From Sphingomonas sp. (GTDB lineage: Bacteria; Pseudomonadota; Alphaproteobacteria; Sphingomonadales; Sphingomonadaceae): 12,678 nt of DNA. The stretch is from positions 1 through 12,678 of the forward strand of contig JAPJRE010000055.1 of NCBI GenBank assembly GCA_030824725.1. The letters are read 5' to 3'. Under the pieces are notes generated by a model that was not told where the DNA came from, ran no database searches, and worked only from the letters and a program-made list of their open reading frames with translations. Position numbers and translations under genes: made by a program. Below, piece by piece: positions 1 to 12,000 of this stretch. Numbering within the stretch: the first letter of the stretch is position 1; every line of letters begins with the position of its first letter.

Positions 1-3000
1 ACCGGCGGCGCGGGACGGGGGTGGCCGGTGACACCGCCCCCGCCCGAGGACGCCAGCCGCGTAATCGTGACCGGCACCTTGACCGAGCTCTTCGCCGCGA
101 TCGAGTCGAGGCGGTCGATCGCCGGCGTGATCACGAAGCCCGTCGGATCCGGCAGGTTCAGCGAGACGTCGTCGACCCGGATGAACCCGTGGTTGGTGAC
201 GGTGACCTCGATCGTCTTGCTTTGCCCGTAGCCTAGATCCGAATAATCGAGGATCGGTGGGTCCATCGTCACCACCGGCACCGGCACGTCGGTCTCGAAG
301 GTGCTGTCGAGGATCAGCCGATAGCGGTCCTCGCCCTGCCGCTCGACCACCGACCAGCTATATTTCACCCCCTGGCGCGGCAGGAAGGCATCCAGCGTGC
401 GGGTCTGGCCCGCTTCCACCTTGATCGTCGCCTGATAGGGCGCGTGCTTGTCGGCGCCGATCTGCACCCGGTAGGTGCCCTCGGTGAGATCGTCGATGCG
501 CAGCGTGCCGTCGACATCGTCGAACCGCCGCACCTCGGCGCCGGTCACCGCATCGAGGATGCGCACCGTCGCATCCTGCACCAGCGGCGCGCCGTCGACG
601 AAATAGGTGCCTTCGTCCTGCAGCTTGAGCGACAGGCCGCCCTTGCGATCGGAAACCACGTTCAGGTCGAACGCCACCGCATCGGTCGCGAGACCGTCAT
701 GGCCGAGCGCGAAGCTGCCGGTATAATGGCCCAGATCCACGCCCATCCCCGGCTGGAGCAGGATGCCGATCGTCCGGCTCTCCCCGCCCGCCAGATCGCC
801 CAGGCTCGCATTGCCGGCCAGCGTCATCCAGGGAATGCCCGGCAGCGTGAGCTGCACGTCATGCGCGACTTCCTGCCCGGCATTGCGCACGGTGAATTCG
901 ACCAGCTTCTGCTCCCCGCGCACGACGCCACGGCTGAGCGCATCGGCGCTGAACACCAGATCGGCAGCGATCGGCGTCGCCTCCACATGGAAGCCGGTGC
1001 TGTCGCCCGCACCCTGACTGGAGCTTGCCGTCAGCACGAAATTGTCGGCCAGCGCCGCGTCGATTGTGGGGGCGACCAGCGTGTAGCCGACGCTCACCTG
1101 CCCCTTTCCCGCGATCGTCGTCGGGGCCGCCGGATCGAGCAGGATCTGCCAGCCGTCCGCCAGCCCGCTCGCCTGAAGGGCGATGCCGGTCAGCGCCGTG
1201 TCGCCCTGATTGCGCAGCGTGATCGTGCCGGTGCGAGATTCGCCGCCGTGCAGCGCCAGCGATACCGACGCTTCGACGATGTCGAGCGCGACGACGCTGA
1301 AGCTGCCCTCCGGGCCGGAATCCTCCTGGGCATAGGAGGGGTGGCGCGCCTGCACCGAATAGGTACCGCCGGCACCTGGCAGCGTGTCGAAGCGCGCGGT
1401 GAACCGCCCATCGGCATCGGTGGTGGCGAGCAGGGTCTGGGTCGCGCCGTCGCGCGTGATCAGCACCGTGACCGGCACGAAGGCGGTCGAGGCGCCCGGC
1501 GCCGTCGCGGTCGCGCTGCCGGTGAGCGTCACCGGCTGGCCGGCGATGATCGGCCCGTACGGCGCCTCCACCCGCGCGCTATAGCCGGGCGTGCGGGCCG
1601 AAACCGTGTCGCTCACCGCGACATCGGCATGGCTTGCCCCGCCCAGCCCCGGCACCACCGCCTTGGCGATGAAGCGATAGTCGCCGAAGGGCAGCATCGT
1701 CAGGCTGCTCGCCGGCAGGGTCACCAAGTCGTGCAGCGTGTCCCCGGCAAGATCGGCAAGGCTCAGCGTCCGCGTCGCGACCAGCGCATCGCCGGAATCC
1801 AGTGTGTCGTCGGTGGAGGCATAAAGCTGGATCGTGATCGGTCCGGTGATCGACGCCGGCCCCGAATAGCCGAGATCATAGGCAATGGTGGAGGTCGCGG
1901 TTTCGCTGATCCGGCTGGGCCCGGTCACCCCGGCAATGTCGAGCACAACGGGCCGCGCCGCGACCGTCACGGTCACCGTCGCGCTGGCCGTGGCGCCTGC
2001 GGCATCGGCCAGCGTGTAGCCGAAGCTGTCGGTCGCGGTCGCCCCCGGTGCCAGGCCGGCGAACAGGCTGCCGGGATCATAGACGATCTGGCCGCCGACC
2101 AGCGTGATGCTGCCCCCCTTGGCCGAGGTGCCGGATACGCTCTGGATCGAGAGATGGTCGCCGGCATCCGGATCGCTGTCGTTGGCGAGCAGGGCGGAGA
2201 GGTCGAGCGTCGAGGCGCCATCGGCCCCGAACTGGACCGCGTCGTTGGCCGCCTGCGGCCCGTCATTGGCGCCGATCACCGTCAGCGTCACCGTCGCGTG
2301 CGCGCTGTGGCCCTGATCGTCGGTAATGTCGTAGCTGAAGGAGTCGCTGCCGGTCTGGCCCGCGCCAAGCGACTGCCACAGGGTTCCCGCCGCATAATGG
2401 ATCCCGCCCGCGTCGAGCACCAGCGCGGCGCCGCGGCCGGACTTGGCCGAAACGCCGGTGATGCGGGCATTATCGCTGTCGTTGGCGAGAAGCGCGGACT
2501 GGGCGATCACCGTCTCGCCGTCCTCCGCCACCTCGGCCACGTCGTCGCGCGCCTTGAGCTTCGGGGTCACCGCGACCCCGCGCTGGCCGAGCAGGAATTC
2601 GCCGTCCTCATCGGTGCCGTAGACGCGGATGGTGAAGTCGCCGGCGGCGGCATAGTGGCGCGTCGCAAAGGCATGCGTCGCCAGATCGGCAGTGGCGAGA
2701 CTGGTCTGCTGGCCGTCGCCCCAGTCGATCCGCAGCGCGGTGAGCGTGTCGCCACCGGGATCCAGCTTGCCGCCGATGTCGAGCGTGAAATCCTCGTCCT
2801 GCTCGATCGTGCCTGGCGCGGTGAGCGTCGCCGTGGGCGCGACGTTGCTGGTCGCGATCGACAGCGTCCCGAGCGTGACCGCACCGTCATCGGTATCGGC
2901 GGTGACCGTCACCGCATAGGGCGTGGCCCGATCATCGGCATAGACATGCTGCGGTGCATAGGCGCTGGCCTTGGGATCGGCGATCACGAAAGGCGTACTG

Positions 3001-6000
3001 CCGTCGCCCCAATCGACCGTGATCCGGCTGACCGTGTCCGACGGCGGCACCAGCAGATTTTGGATCTGCAGCGTGAACGCGCTGCCCTCGGCGACCGTGG
3101 AGGGGCCGCTGATCGTCGCGCTGGGATCGACGCCGGTAACCTGCACCGTCTTCTCGCCGGCCTGGAAGCTGCCGTCCTCGTTCTGCAGATAGACGCGCAG
3201 CACCGGCTTGGCCCCGCCGTCGGCATAGACATGGGCAAGCGTCTGCGCCGTGGTGAAATCGAGCGAGGCGAGATCGGTGCGGGTGCCGTCGCCCCATTCC
3301 ACCCAGCCTGCCCGCAGCGTATCCACGCCCGGATCGCGGAAGTCGGAGAGGGAGAGCTGATAGGCCTTGCCTTCCTCCACTGCCGCGGCGCCGGTCAGCG
3401 CGAGCGTCGGCGCGACGTCGTGCACGGTGAAATCCAGCCCGCCGATCGCGCGGGTGCGGCTGCCGTCATCGACATAGAGGGTGACGTGCCTGGCCGCATC
3501 GCCATCCGCCTGGGTGCGGTGGAAGCGGATCGGCAGCGCGAGGTTCGGCTGGTCGATCGCCTCGGTGACGCCGTCGCCCCAATCGGCGATCACCCGCTGC
3601 ACCGTGACGCCGACCGGGGTCTGCACGTCGGACAGGGTGACGACGAGGTCGTCGCCTTCGTTCACCGCCTCGGCGCCGGAAACGGTGCCGATCACCGCCC
3701 CCGGGCGCACCCGGATGGCGTGGCTGGCGAGCAGGAACTCGCCATCCTCGTCGGTGCCCCAAACCCGGATGGTGTAGCCGCCGGGGGCGACCGCATAGGT
3801 CTTGGATGCGGTCAGCGCCTGGGCGAGATCGGCGACATTGGCGACGAGCGTCGGCGGCGTGCCGTCGCCCCAGTCGATGCGCAATTGGGTGAGGGTGTCG
3901 GTGCCGGGATCGACCTTGTTCGAAATGCCCAGTTCGAAGGCGACATTCTGGTCGATATCGTCGGGCGCGACGAGCAAGGCGGTGGGCGCGACGTTGTACA
4001 CCGTGCGCGAAATCGGCGCGTTGAGCGCGGTCTCGCCGCCATCGTCGACGGCGAAGACGCGAACGTCGAGCGTGCCCGGGCCGTCGGGGAAGCTGCGGGT
4101 GCGCACGATCGGCTTGGTGAGGTCGGGGGTGTCGACCGTCTGGACGGTGCCGTCACCCCAATCGATCCGCAACTGGCGGACGGTGACGCCCGCGGGGATG
4201 CCAAACTCGGAAAGCGTGACGCTGATCTTCGCGTTTGCCCCCTCGTCCACGCTCCCCGATACCGCGACATTGGCGGTGATGCCCTGCACCTGCACCTGGC
4301 GCGTGCCCGCATCGGCGTGGACGCCGTCCTCGTCGGTGAGTGTCGCCTTGATCGTATAGGTGCCGATCGCCGCATAGGCGCGGGTCACCGTCGCCGGGAA
4401 GCTCCCGCCCGCGTCGCGGGTCAGCGTCTGGATGCTGCCGTCGCCCCAATCGATGTCGATGCGGGTGACGGTGTCGTCGCCCGGATCGGAAATGCCGCCG
4501 AGCGAGAGGGCGTAGCTGCGCCCCTGGGTGGCGGTCGCCGCGCCATTCAGGGCGATCGTCGGCGCGACATCGGCGATGGTGATGTCGATGCTGCCGGTTT
4601 CCACCGATCCGGCAAGATCGCTTGCGGTCACGTGCGCGGTGTAGCGGCCGCTATCGGCGTAGCGATGGCCGATCGGCACGCGGCCGTTGCTGCCGGTATA
4701 GACGCTGGCCGTGCTGCCGTCGCCCCAGTCGACGGTTACCTGCACCGGCTGGCCATCGGGATCGCCATAGGTGAGCGTGCGGCTGAAGCCGTCCTGCCAC
4801 CACCAGCTCTCCTGCCCCGTGCCGGCACCGCCGAGGTCGAGACCCACAGGATCGTTGACCGGCGTGACCGTTACGGTCGCGAACACCGGATCGGCGGCGA
4901 AGGCGCCGCCGTCCGATCCGTTCCAGCCGAACTGGGCAACACCGTTGAAATTGGGCGCGCCGCGATAGACCAGCCGTCCGCCGCCGAGCGCGTCGATCTG
5001 GAATTCGGTGCCCGGCGCGACCGGCTGGTCGTCGTACAACAACGTCCCGTCGGCGGGCAGATTGGTGATCCGCACGCGCTGGAGCGGATCGCCTTCCGGA
5101 TCGCGAAAATTGGCGGTGAAGAAACCGGCGTCGAGTGCGATGTCGGTATCCTCGGCGCCGCTGATCGTGCCACCGGTGAGCTGCGGCGCGCTGTTGCGGA
5201 AGCGCTGGAGCGAGATCGAATAGGTGCCTGTGTTATACTGATAGGACTGCCAGGCGAGCGCAAACCCACCGCCGGTCAACCCCACGACGCTGGTGGCGCC
5301 ATAACTTGTGTAGGAATTCGTCGTATCGTGGAGCGGAGTCTCGCCATCGACGCGGTTGCCGGCAGCGTCGTACTGCTGCGCAAACACGCCATAACCGCTC
5401 CAGTTGCTATCGTAATGATAGCCGTCCCAGGTGACGACATAGCCTCCGGAATCGAGCGCAGCGACCTGGGGATTCCCTTGGTTGCTATAAGTGGTCGCAT
5501 TCACCCGTGTCGCTGCGCCGAGCAACTGGCCGCTTGCCGAGACGCGCTGCGCGAAGACGCCCAAACCGCTGGTGTCGAGCCCACTAACGTCCTGATAGGC
5601 CACGACAAAGCTGCCATCAGCCAGCGCCGCCACACTCGGCCGGGTCTGGTCGCTGGACATGCTCGCGATCGCCACTTCGCCGCCCACCGCGATGCCCGTG
5701 GCGGTGAAGAGGCGAGCGGCGATGTCGGACGTACCAGCCTGATAGGTCGTCCAGGTGAAGGCGAGATTGCCGTTGGCCAGCTGGGTGACCGAAGGCAGTT
5801 CCTGCGTATTGGTGCCGAGTTGCTCGACAACGAAGCGGTTCCCCGCCTTGCCGTCCGCGCCGAAAATCCGCGCCAGCACCGTGGCCCCCGAGCCATCGAC
5901 GGCAGTGTCGGTACGCCACGTCACCACCCAGCCGCCATTGGCGAGGCCGGTCACCTGCGGCTGATAATCGTCCATATAGGCAACGCTGGGATCGCTCACG

Positions 6001-9000
6001 ACCAGTTCGCTGCCCACCGCCTTGCCGCTTGCGTCGAAGCGCTGGGCCTTGATCTCGCGGTACCCAGGGTAGCCGGTATCGTCCTGCCAGGCGACGAGGA
6101 AGCCGCCATCGGCCAGTGCCGCGATGCTCGGCTGGTTCTGCGTCCCATCGGTGCGGGTGTTCACCAGGATGTCGGACCCGATCGGGTCGCCGTCGGCCGT
6201 GATGCGCCGCACATAGACGCCCGTGCCCGATCCATCCCGGCCACTATTGTTCTCGAACGCCACCACCAGGCTGCCATCGGCGAGCCGCGCGACCTTCGGG
6301 CTCCCGACACTGTCGTTGGTGGCGTTCACCTTCAACGGCGCCAGATAGGGCACCGCCCCGTCTGCCTGGGGCGTCACCCGCACTTCGAGCAGCGCGGGAT
6401 CGCTCCAGCCGCCATCGCCGTCCGTCAGGCGCACCGCGAAGGTGCGGCTCGCCGCCGGATCGCTGCGCGGATTGGCGTAGCTCAGATTCTTGAGCAGCGC
6501 GCTCACCGACTCCGCCGTCGCCCCGGCCAGCAGGTCGAGCGTGAGGGGCTGGCCGTTGCGACCATCTTGCCCGCTGACGATCGTGGCAATCGCTGTGCCG
6601 AGCCAGGAGACCGTGCTGCCGCTGACGGTGATCGCCCCTTCCGCCCCGGCGAAATCGGCGATGCCGATCCGATCCTGCTTGCCGGCATCGTCGAGCGCAT
6701 GCGCGTTGTTGTCGTCGACGCCGGTGAGGCGGAACACCTGGAGCTGCCCGCCGGCGAAGTCGGTGCTGTCGACATCGGTTACGGCGATGCTGCCGTCGAG
6801 CTGGACCGGGCCTCCATTGACGCGGTTCTCCGCAAAGGTGACCTGCGCATCCAGCCCCATGATCACCGGGGCGGCCGACGTGGCGGGCGTGCCGGTGCCG
6901 TAGAAACGCTGGAAGATGTCGCTCGTCGTCGCATTGCTGCCCCAAGTAATGGCGAAGCCGTTGCCGCTCGCCGCCAGTGCATAAGGGCCGTAGATGCTGT
7001 TGGTGCCGGACGCGTCGACATGCTGCTCGCCATCCACTGGCGCGCCGCTCGCATCATATTGCTGGAAGGCGATCGGATAATCGGGCCGGCTCTGATCGGT
7101 GTAGACCACGACGAAACCGCCATCGGCCAGCGTGACCACCGCGGGCCAGGCCTGGTTCGCGCTGCCGGTCGTGTTGACCCGGAAGGCGTCGCCCACCGGC
7201 GCCAGCGCGGCATCGAACCGCCGGGCGGATACGCCCATGCCGCTGCCGTCGCTGGTGGCGCTCCAGGCCAGCACCACGCCTTGCCCGTTGGCGGATAGCC
7301 CGAATTCGGTGGGCGTGGCGTTTTCGGCGGTCAGCACGGTCACAGCGGAGGCACCGCTCGTCCCATAGGTTGCGCCGCGGATGCGATAGCCGCCATTCGG
7401 GCTGTATTCGCTCCAGGCGATCGCCACCCGGCCATTCGACAGCAGGCTCGAGCGCAGCGCATATAGGCCGTTCGAACCGCTGGCGAGCGTGACCGCATCC
7501 GCCGTCGCCTTGCCGTCATTGTCGAACCGGCGCGCCATCACATTGTTGCCGGAGAAATAGCTGAGCACGAAGCCGCTTGCCGTGGCCGTCAGCGCCGCGC
7601 GACCGGCGCCGGTGCCGGTGAGCTGCACTTCGCCGCCCATCGGCGTTCCGGTCGCCGAGAAATGCTGTCCGGCGATGCTGCCGTCGCTCTGCTGCCAGCT
7701 GACGAAGATCGTCCCATCCGCCAGCCCGGCCACCGACGGCAGGCTTTGCGAGCTGAGCGTGGTGCTGTTCACCAGGATCTCGGGGCCAATCGGCCGGCCG
7801 TCGGCGCCGCTGATCTGCAGCGCGATGCCGCTATCGGACCCGTCGCGGCCATCGCTGGTCCAAACGGTGGCGATACCGCCCCCGGCGAGCGATACGCTCA
7901 CCATGTCGCTCTGGTAGTTGGGGCGATAGGCATTGAGCACTCGCGCCGCCCCCATCGCCGCGACGCCGTTCCGCTCGGGCGCAACGTTGATGGTGATCGG
8001 CCAGCTTGTGCTGACCCCGCCATCGCCGTCCGTCACCCGCAGCGCATAGGTGCGTGCCGCCTCCGGGTTCACGCGCGGATTGGCATAGGCCAGCGCCTGC
8101 AACGCCCGCTGGACGCGATCGGACGTCGCCTGGTCGCCCAGATCGACGATCAGCGCGCGCCCCGCCTGCCCGTCCGAGCGCAGCGTGCCGATCGCGACGC
8201 CGCCGACGCTGAGGGTAGTGCCCGAAAGCTCGACCCGCTGCGCCCCGGTACCGCCGGTGACGAAGGACAGATTGTCCTGCGTGAGCACCGCCGCGCGTTC
8301 GCTCCCCTGCCACCCGTCATAGCCGCGGATCAGCGACAGCACGATCTGCCCGCCGGCAAGGTTGGCGCTGTCCGCATCGCCGAAGCTTACCCCCGGCTGG
8401 AACAGCTGCGGCCCGGCGCGCACGACGCCTTCGCCCAGCGTTACCGCCGTCGGCACGTCGCCGAGCACCGGATCGGCGTTCACCGGCGCGGCGGCCGTGA
8501 TCACCCGCTGGAAGAGATCGTCGGTATAGCTGTTGGTCTGTTCGTCCAGCCGGTACTGCCGCCAGCTGGCGACCAGCGCCCCGTTCACCTCGAGCAGATC
8601 GACGCCTTGGAAGTCGTAGTAGTAATAGTAATAATTGTCAGACTTCGCGACCTGCAGCGGGCCGTCCGCAACCTTGCCGTCGTTGCCGAACCGCTGGACG
8701 TACAGCCCATATTGCGATTGGCTGGCCGGCACGCCCGAATAGGCCACCGCGAATCCGCCATCGTCGGTCGCGGTCACTCGATAGGGGCCCGATACGCTGT
8801 TGATGTCCTCGGGGCTGACGCGAAACTCGTCCGTCTGTGCCGCGCCTGTGCTCGAAAACACCCGTCCCCACAGCTCGCCTTGGCGAAGGAATACCACCGC
8901 GATCGAGCCGTCGTCGAGCTGCGTCAGCGACGGGGTCTGGCTTTCGGCATAGGTCATCGTGCCGCTGTTGACGCGCACATCGGCGGCCGCTGCGGTGCCG

Positions 9001-12000
9001 GTGGCGGTGAACAGGCGCAGCCAGACACCATAGTTGGTCTGCGCCGCGTTCGGCCCCTGCCAGACCATCGCGAAGCCGCCACTTGCCAGCGCAATGCCGT
9101 CCGGCGTCGTCTGCGAACCCTGCGCATTGCTGTTGATCGTGAAGCCGGTCTGCACGGCCTTGCCGCTCGCATCATAGCGCGTCGCGCGGATATCGGGGGC
9201 GTTGTTGCGGGTATAGTCCTGATCCCACCACGCGATCACAAAGCCGCCGCCGGCGAGGCCGATCGGCACCGGGGCATATTGCCAATAGCTGTTGGTGGCG
9301 ACCGCAAACGCGGCGCCCACGGGGGTGCCGTTCGCATCGAACCGGCGGGCATAGACGTCGCCATAGCCGTCGGTGCTGCCATAGGTGCTCCACGCGACCA
9401 GATAGCCGCCATCGGCCAGCGCCGTCACGCGCGGATCGTTGTTGCCGCCGGTGAACGCATCGGCAACCCGGGTTTCCGCGCCGGTCGGGCTGCCATCGGC
9501 GGCGAAGCGCTGCGCGAGCAGGACGTTGGTGCCGTCAGCGGCGGTGCTCAGCCAAGTCGTGACATAGCCGCCGCCCGCCAGCACGGCGCTGCGCGGCGCG
9601 AGCTGGGTGCCGGCGCGATCGTCATGGATGCGGTGCTCTGTGCCGAGCTGTGCCGGTGTCGTCCAGCGCGGCGTCACATCGACCTGGATGTTGCGCGCCT
9701 GGCTGCGCCCACCGGCATCGCTCAGCTGCACCTGCAGCACGCGGCTGGGGGTGACCGACCCGGACACATCGTTGATCGCAAGCGATTCAAGCAGGGCCTT
9801 CACGGCATCGTCGGTCGCAAGCGCGCCGAACTTGATGGTCAGCGGCGACCCGGCCAGCCCGCTCGAGGTGACCGAGCCGATCGTCGTGCCGTTATAGCTG
9901 ACCGTGTTGCCGCTGCGGGCAATGCCGCCAGTGCCGGCGATCACCAGCGATTCGCTGCCTCGCACGTCGCTTGCGGATACATAGGGGTAGGAGAGCGTGA
10001 GCGTGCCGTTGTTCCAGCCGCCACCGCTGCCATGCGCCAGGCTGACCGCGCCATCGAGCACCACCGGGCCGGCGGCCAGATCAGCCTCGTCGATCGTCCG
10101 GTTCGTCGCCAAGCCGAAATCGAGCGAAGCCGCCGAGACGCTGCTGCGGATCGTGAAGAGCTGGTCGAGCGGCGGCGCCTGGGTGTTGCCGGCGGCATCG
10201 AACAGCCGCACCGATACCCCGCGCGTGTGGCCCTCGGCCGCGTCCGGGGCGGCGAAGGTGATCGCCTCCACCACCCGCCGCACTCGATCGGCCGTCGCAT
10301 CGGCGTTGAACGCGATTTCCAGCCGCTTGCCGCCGGTACCGTCGCCCACCACCGTGCCGACCGCGACATCCTCGACCTTCACCACGCTGCCGACGATGCT
10401 CACCGCCGGGGAGGCAAGGCCGAACCGATCATTGGCCCCCGCACCATAGAGGCTGGAGACGAGCAGCCGGCCGCCGTCCAGCGCGCCGCTGAACGTCACC
10501 GACACCGTGGTGTCGAGCCGCGCGCCGCTGCCCTGGACGCTCGACAGCAGCAGATCGGCGCGCGAGTCGAACTCGCCGATCACCGGGCCGGTGCGGGGGA
10601 TCGGCGCGCCGTTGAACAGCGTCTGGAATACCCCATACTGGTCCGCTGGACCGCTGCCATTGTAGCTGGCGACGATCGTGCCATCGGCCAGCCGCACCAG
10701 CCCCACGCCACTCGAACTGCTGTAGACGCTAGCATCCCCATAACCGTCGAGCTGCCGCGCAGCATCGACCGCGTTCCCGTTCGCATCGAACTGCCGGAAC
10801 ACCGCGCGACTCAGCCGATTGTCGGTATAGCCGACCAGATAGCCGCCGCCGGGCACCGAGACGAGCGACAGATCGGCTACGCCATAGCCGTCATAGCCCC
10901 GCACCGTCTGATCGCCGCCCATCGGAGTGCCGTCGGCCGCGAAGCGGCGGAGCCGCACGCTGTTCCCCTGGTCGATCCAGGCGATGACGAAGCTGCCGTC
11001 GTCGAGATAGACCGCCTTGGGGAACTCCTGCGCGTTGACGAGTTGCTGGTTGACCGCGATCTCGCCGCCCAGCTTGACGCCGGCGGACGTATAGCGCTGC
11101 GCGAAGACGTCGTAGCTGTTGGCGGCGCTGTAACCGCCCCAGGTCACCATGAAGCTGCCATCGGCGGCGCGCGCGATCGCGCTATTTACCTGATCGTAAC
11201 CGACCGTCGTGTTAACATGCTGGTCGGCCGCGTCGAGGGCGACTCCATTGGCAGCGTATCGCCGAAGTGCGATCTCGTTGCCATTGCCGCCGGGCAGCGG
11301 CGAGGTGAACGTAACCGCGAACCCGCCGTTGGCGAGCGCGACGACGTCCGGCAGCCTCTGATAGCCGCTGGTCGCGGCGTTCACCCGGAACTCGGCACCG
11401 GCGGTGCCGTCGGCGGCAAAGATCCGCCCCTTGATGGATGAGCCCGAACCGTCGCTGCCGTCGTCATCCTGCCAAACGAGGACGAACCGTCCGTCGGCCA
11501 GCGCGGTCCCCGCGGGCGCGTACTGGTCGGAATTGGTCGTGGCGCTTACGCGGAACTCGGTGCCGACGGCACGCCCCTGTGCGTCGAAGCGCTGCGCGAA
11601 CACGCCATAGCCCCACCCGTCGTGGCCACTCGTATCGGTGAACAGCGTGACATAGCCGCCATCGCCGAGCGCGAAGCTGCGGACCTGGCCGTTCATATGG
11701 CCGGGATCATAGCTGTTGACCTGTTCCGGCTTGGTCCGCTGCGTGACGCCGTCCAGCTCGGGCGTGACGTTGATCTGCACCAGCTGCGCCGCCGACTGTC
11801 CGCCATCGCCATCCGAGACGATCAGCGACAGCGTCCGGCCGGCGGTGGGGGTGCTGGAGCCGTTGGCATAGGTGAGCAGGTCGAGCAGCCGGTCCACCGC
11901 CTCGCGGGTGGCAAGCGCGCTGGTGAAGCGCACTTCCAGCGCCGCGCCGCCGGTTCCGCCGCTGATCGTGCCGATCGCCGTGCCGCCCCAGAGCAGGGTG

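Noticed and set aside
2562..4850. CRISPR-like or DNA-level tandem array because of the regular ~288-base period
   Set aside because: The period is that of a protein domain (93-97 codons). Only the WGDG core is well conserved, and the rest diverges as coding sequence does.
5196..6368. Canonical FG-GAP/VCBS (integrin alpha) repeats
   Set aside because: The blades lack the FG-GAP phrase and regular D-x-D-x-D-G loop; resemblance is limited to a seven-blade count and some Asp/Gly loops.
6244..6945. Minus-strand ORF of 233 codons and other shorter minus ORFs (for example 7831-8313, 3812-4375)
   Set aside because: All lie in the two other minus frames, are Arg/Ala/Ser/Pro-rich and show no domain pattern. 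They are frame shadows of the giant gene.
444..7298. Large plus-strand ORF as a real gene
   Set aside because: Its product has no recognisable domains and an Arg/Ala/Gly/His-rich composition, and it lies exactly opposite the minus frame with clear propeller, PKD and VCBS motifs. It is a codon-bias shadow.
7662..11441. Second large plus-strand ORF (1,259 codons) and the one at 11622-12239
   Set aside because: Same register and composition as the first shadow; opposite well-patterned propeller blades and cadherin-like domains.
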